Shown here: positions 5,166 through 5,202 of the stretch, piece by piece
Layout: every line of letters starts with the position of its first letter
Numbering within the stretch: the stretch's first letter is position 1
Assembly: GCA_023257755.1 (NCBI GenBank)
Contig: JALRBM010000061.1
Location: 1 to 5,202, forward strand
Direction: 5' to 3'
Length of the DNA: 5,202 nt
From: Candidatus Saccharimonadia bacterium
GTDB lineage: Bacteria > Patescibacteriota > Saccharimonadia > Saccharimonadales > Saccharimonadaceae
Program-made: the position numbers and the translations under genes
The notes under the pieces: model-generated
Told to the model about the DNA's origin: nothing
What the model saw: the letters and a program-made list of their open reading frames with translations, nothing else
Database searches by the model: none

Positions 5166-5202
5166 ATGGCAAGACCACGGACCGTCACCGATGAAAAACT
5201 AC
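5166..5202 (+). CDS. Probable TetR/AcrR-family transcriptional repressor, N-terminus only
   Basis: Only 12 codons are visible (MARPRTVTDEKL) before the window ends. This opening strongly resembles the basic N-terminal arm that precedes helix 1 of the HTH in many TetR-family repressors. The ATG has a GAGG ribosome binding site (5155-5158) seven bases upstream. The perfect palindrome and promoter directly in front fit a self-repressing regulator. Ligand and target genes, usually an adjacent efflux or enzyme gene, would lie to the right of the window. Family assignment rests on a short stretch plus the operator. Confidence 0.65.
   Translation, partial: MARPRTVTDEKL

Overview
The window fits a small-genome, mid-GC bacterium, most likely a Patescibacteria/CPR member of the Candidatus Saccharibacteria type. 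This is an inference from overall protein flavour: a multi-pass PAS histidine kinase and an output-less response regulator, both with long Pro/Ala-rich tails, next to a C39-like peptidase with an unrecognised C-terminal part. No marker gene in the window proves it. The standard genetic code fits: TGA ends the first gene, and no gene needs TGA read as an amino acid.

Plus strand, left end (1-1210). A gene that began before the window encodes the His/Asp end of a papain-fold, C39-like peptidase followed by about 270 residues I do not recognise. It is followed 24 bases later by a 62-codon ORF with a very good ribosome binding site. This small gene is strikingly GC-rich at third codon positions, unlike everything else here. 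It carries a helix-hairpin-helix-like motif and ends at a strong GC hairpin without a T-run, in the style of high-GC actinobacteria.

Minus strand, centre (1214-5073). One probable operon reads right to left: an extended -10 promoter, a membrane sensor histidine kinase, a receiver-domain response regulator, and an RsuA/RluB-type rRNA pseudouridine synthase. It closes with a hairpin overlapping the last stop codon. The kinase and regulator form a natural phosphorelay pair. The regulator has no DNA-binding or enzymatic output domain, so its signal presumably leaves through protein-protein contact. The pseudouridine synthase lacks a Shine-Dalgarno sequence and has a perfect TATAAT eight bases before its ATG, suggesting a nearly leaderless internal transcript.

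Plus strand, right end (5074-5202). A divergent promoter overlaps an 11-bp perfect inverted repeat just before the first 12 codons of a probable TetR-family repressor, a layout typical of autoregulation. The gene is cut by the window end. The 148-base gap 5018-5165 holds only these divergent control elements.
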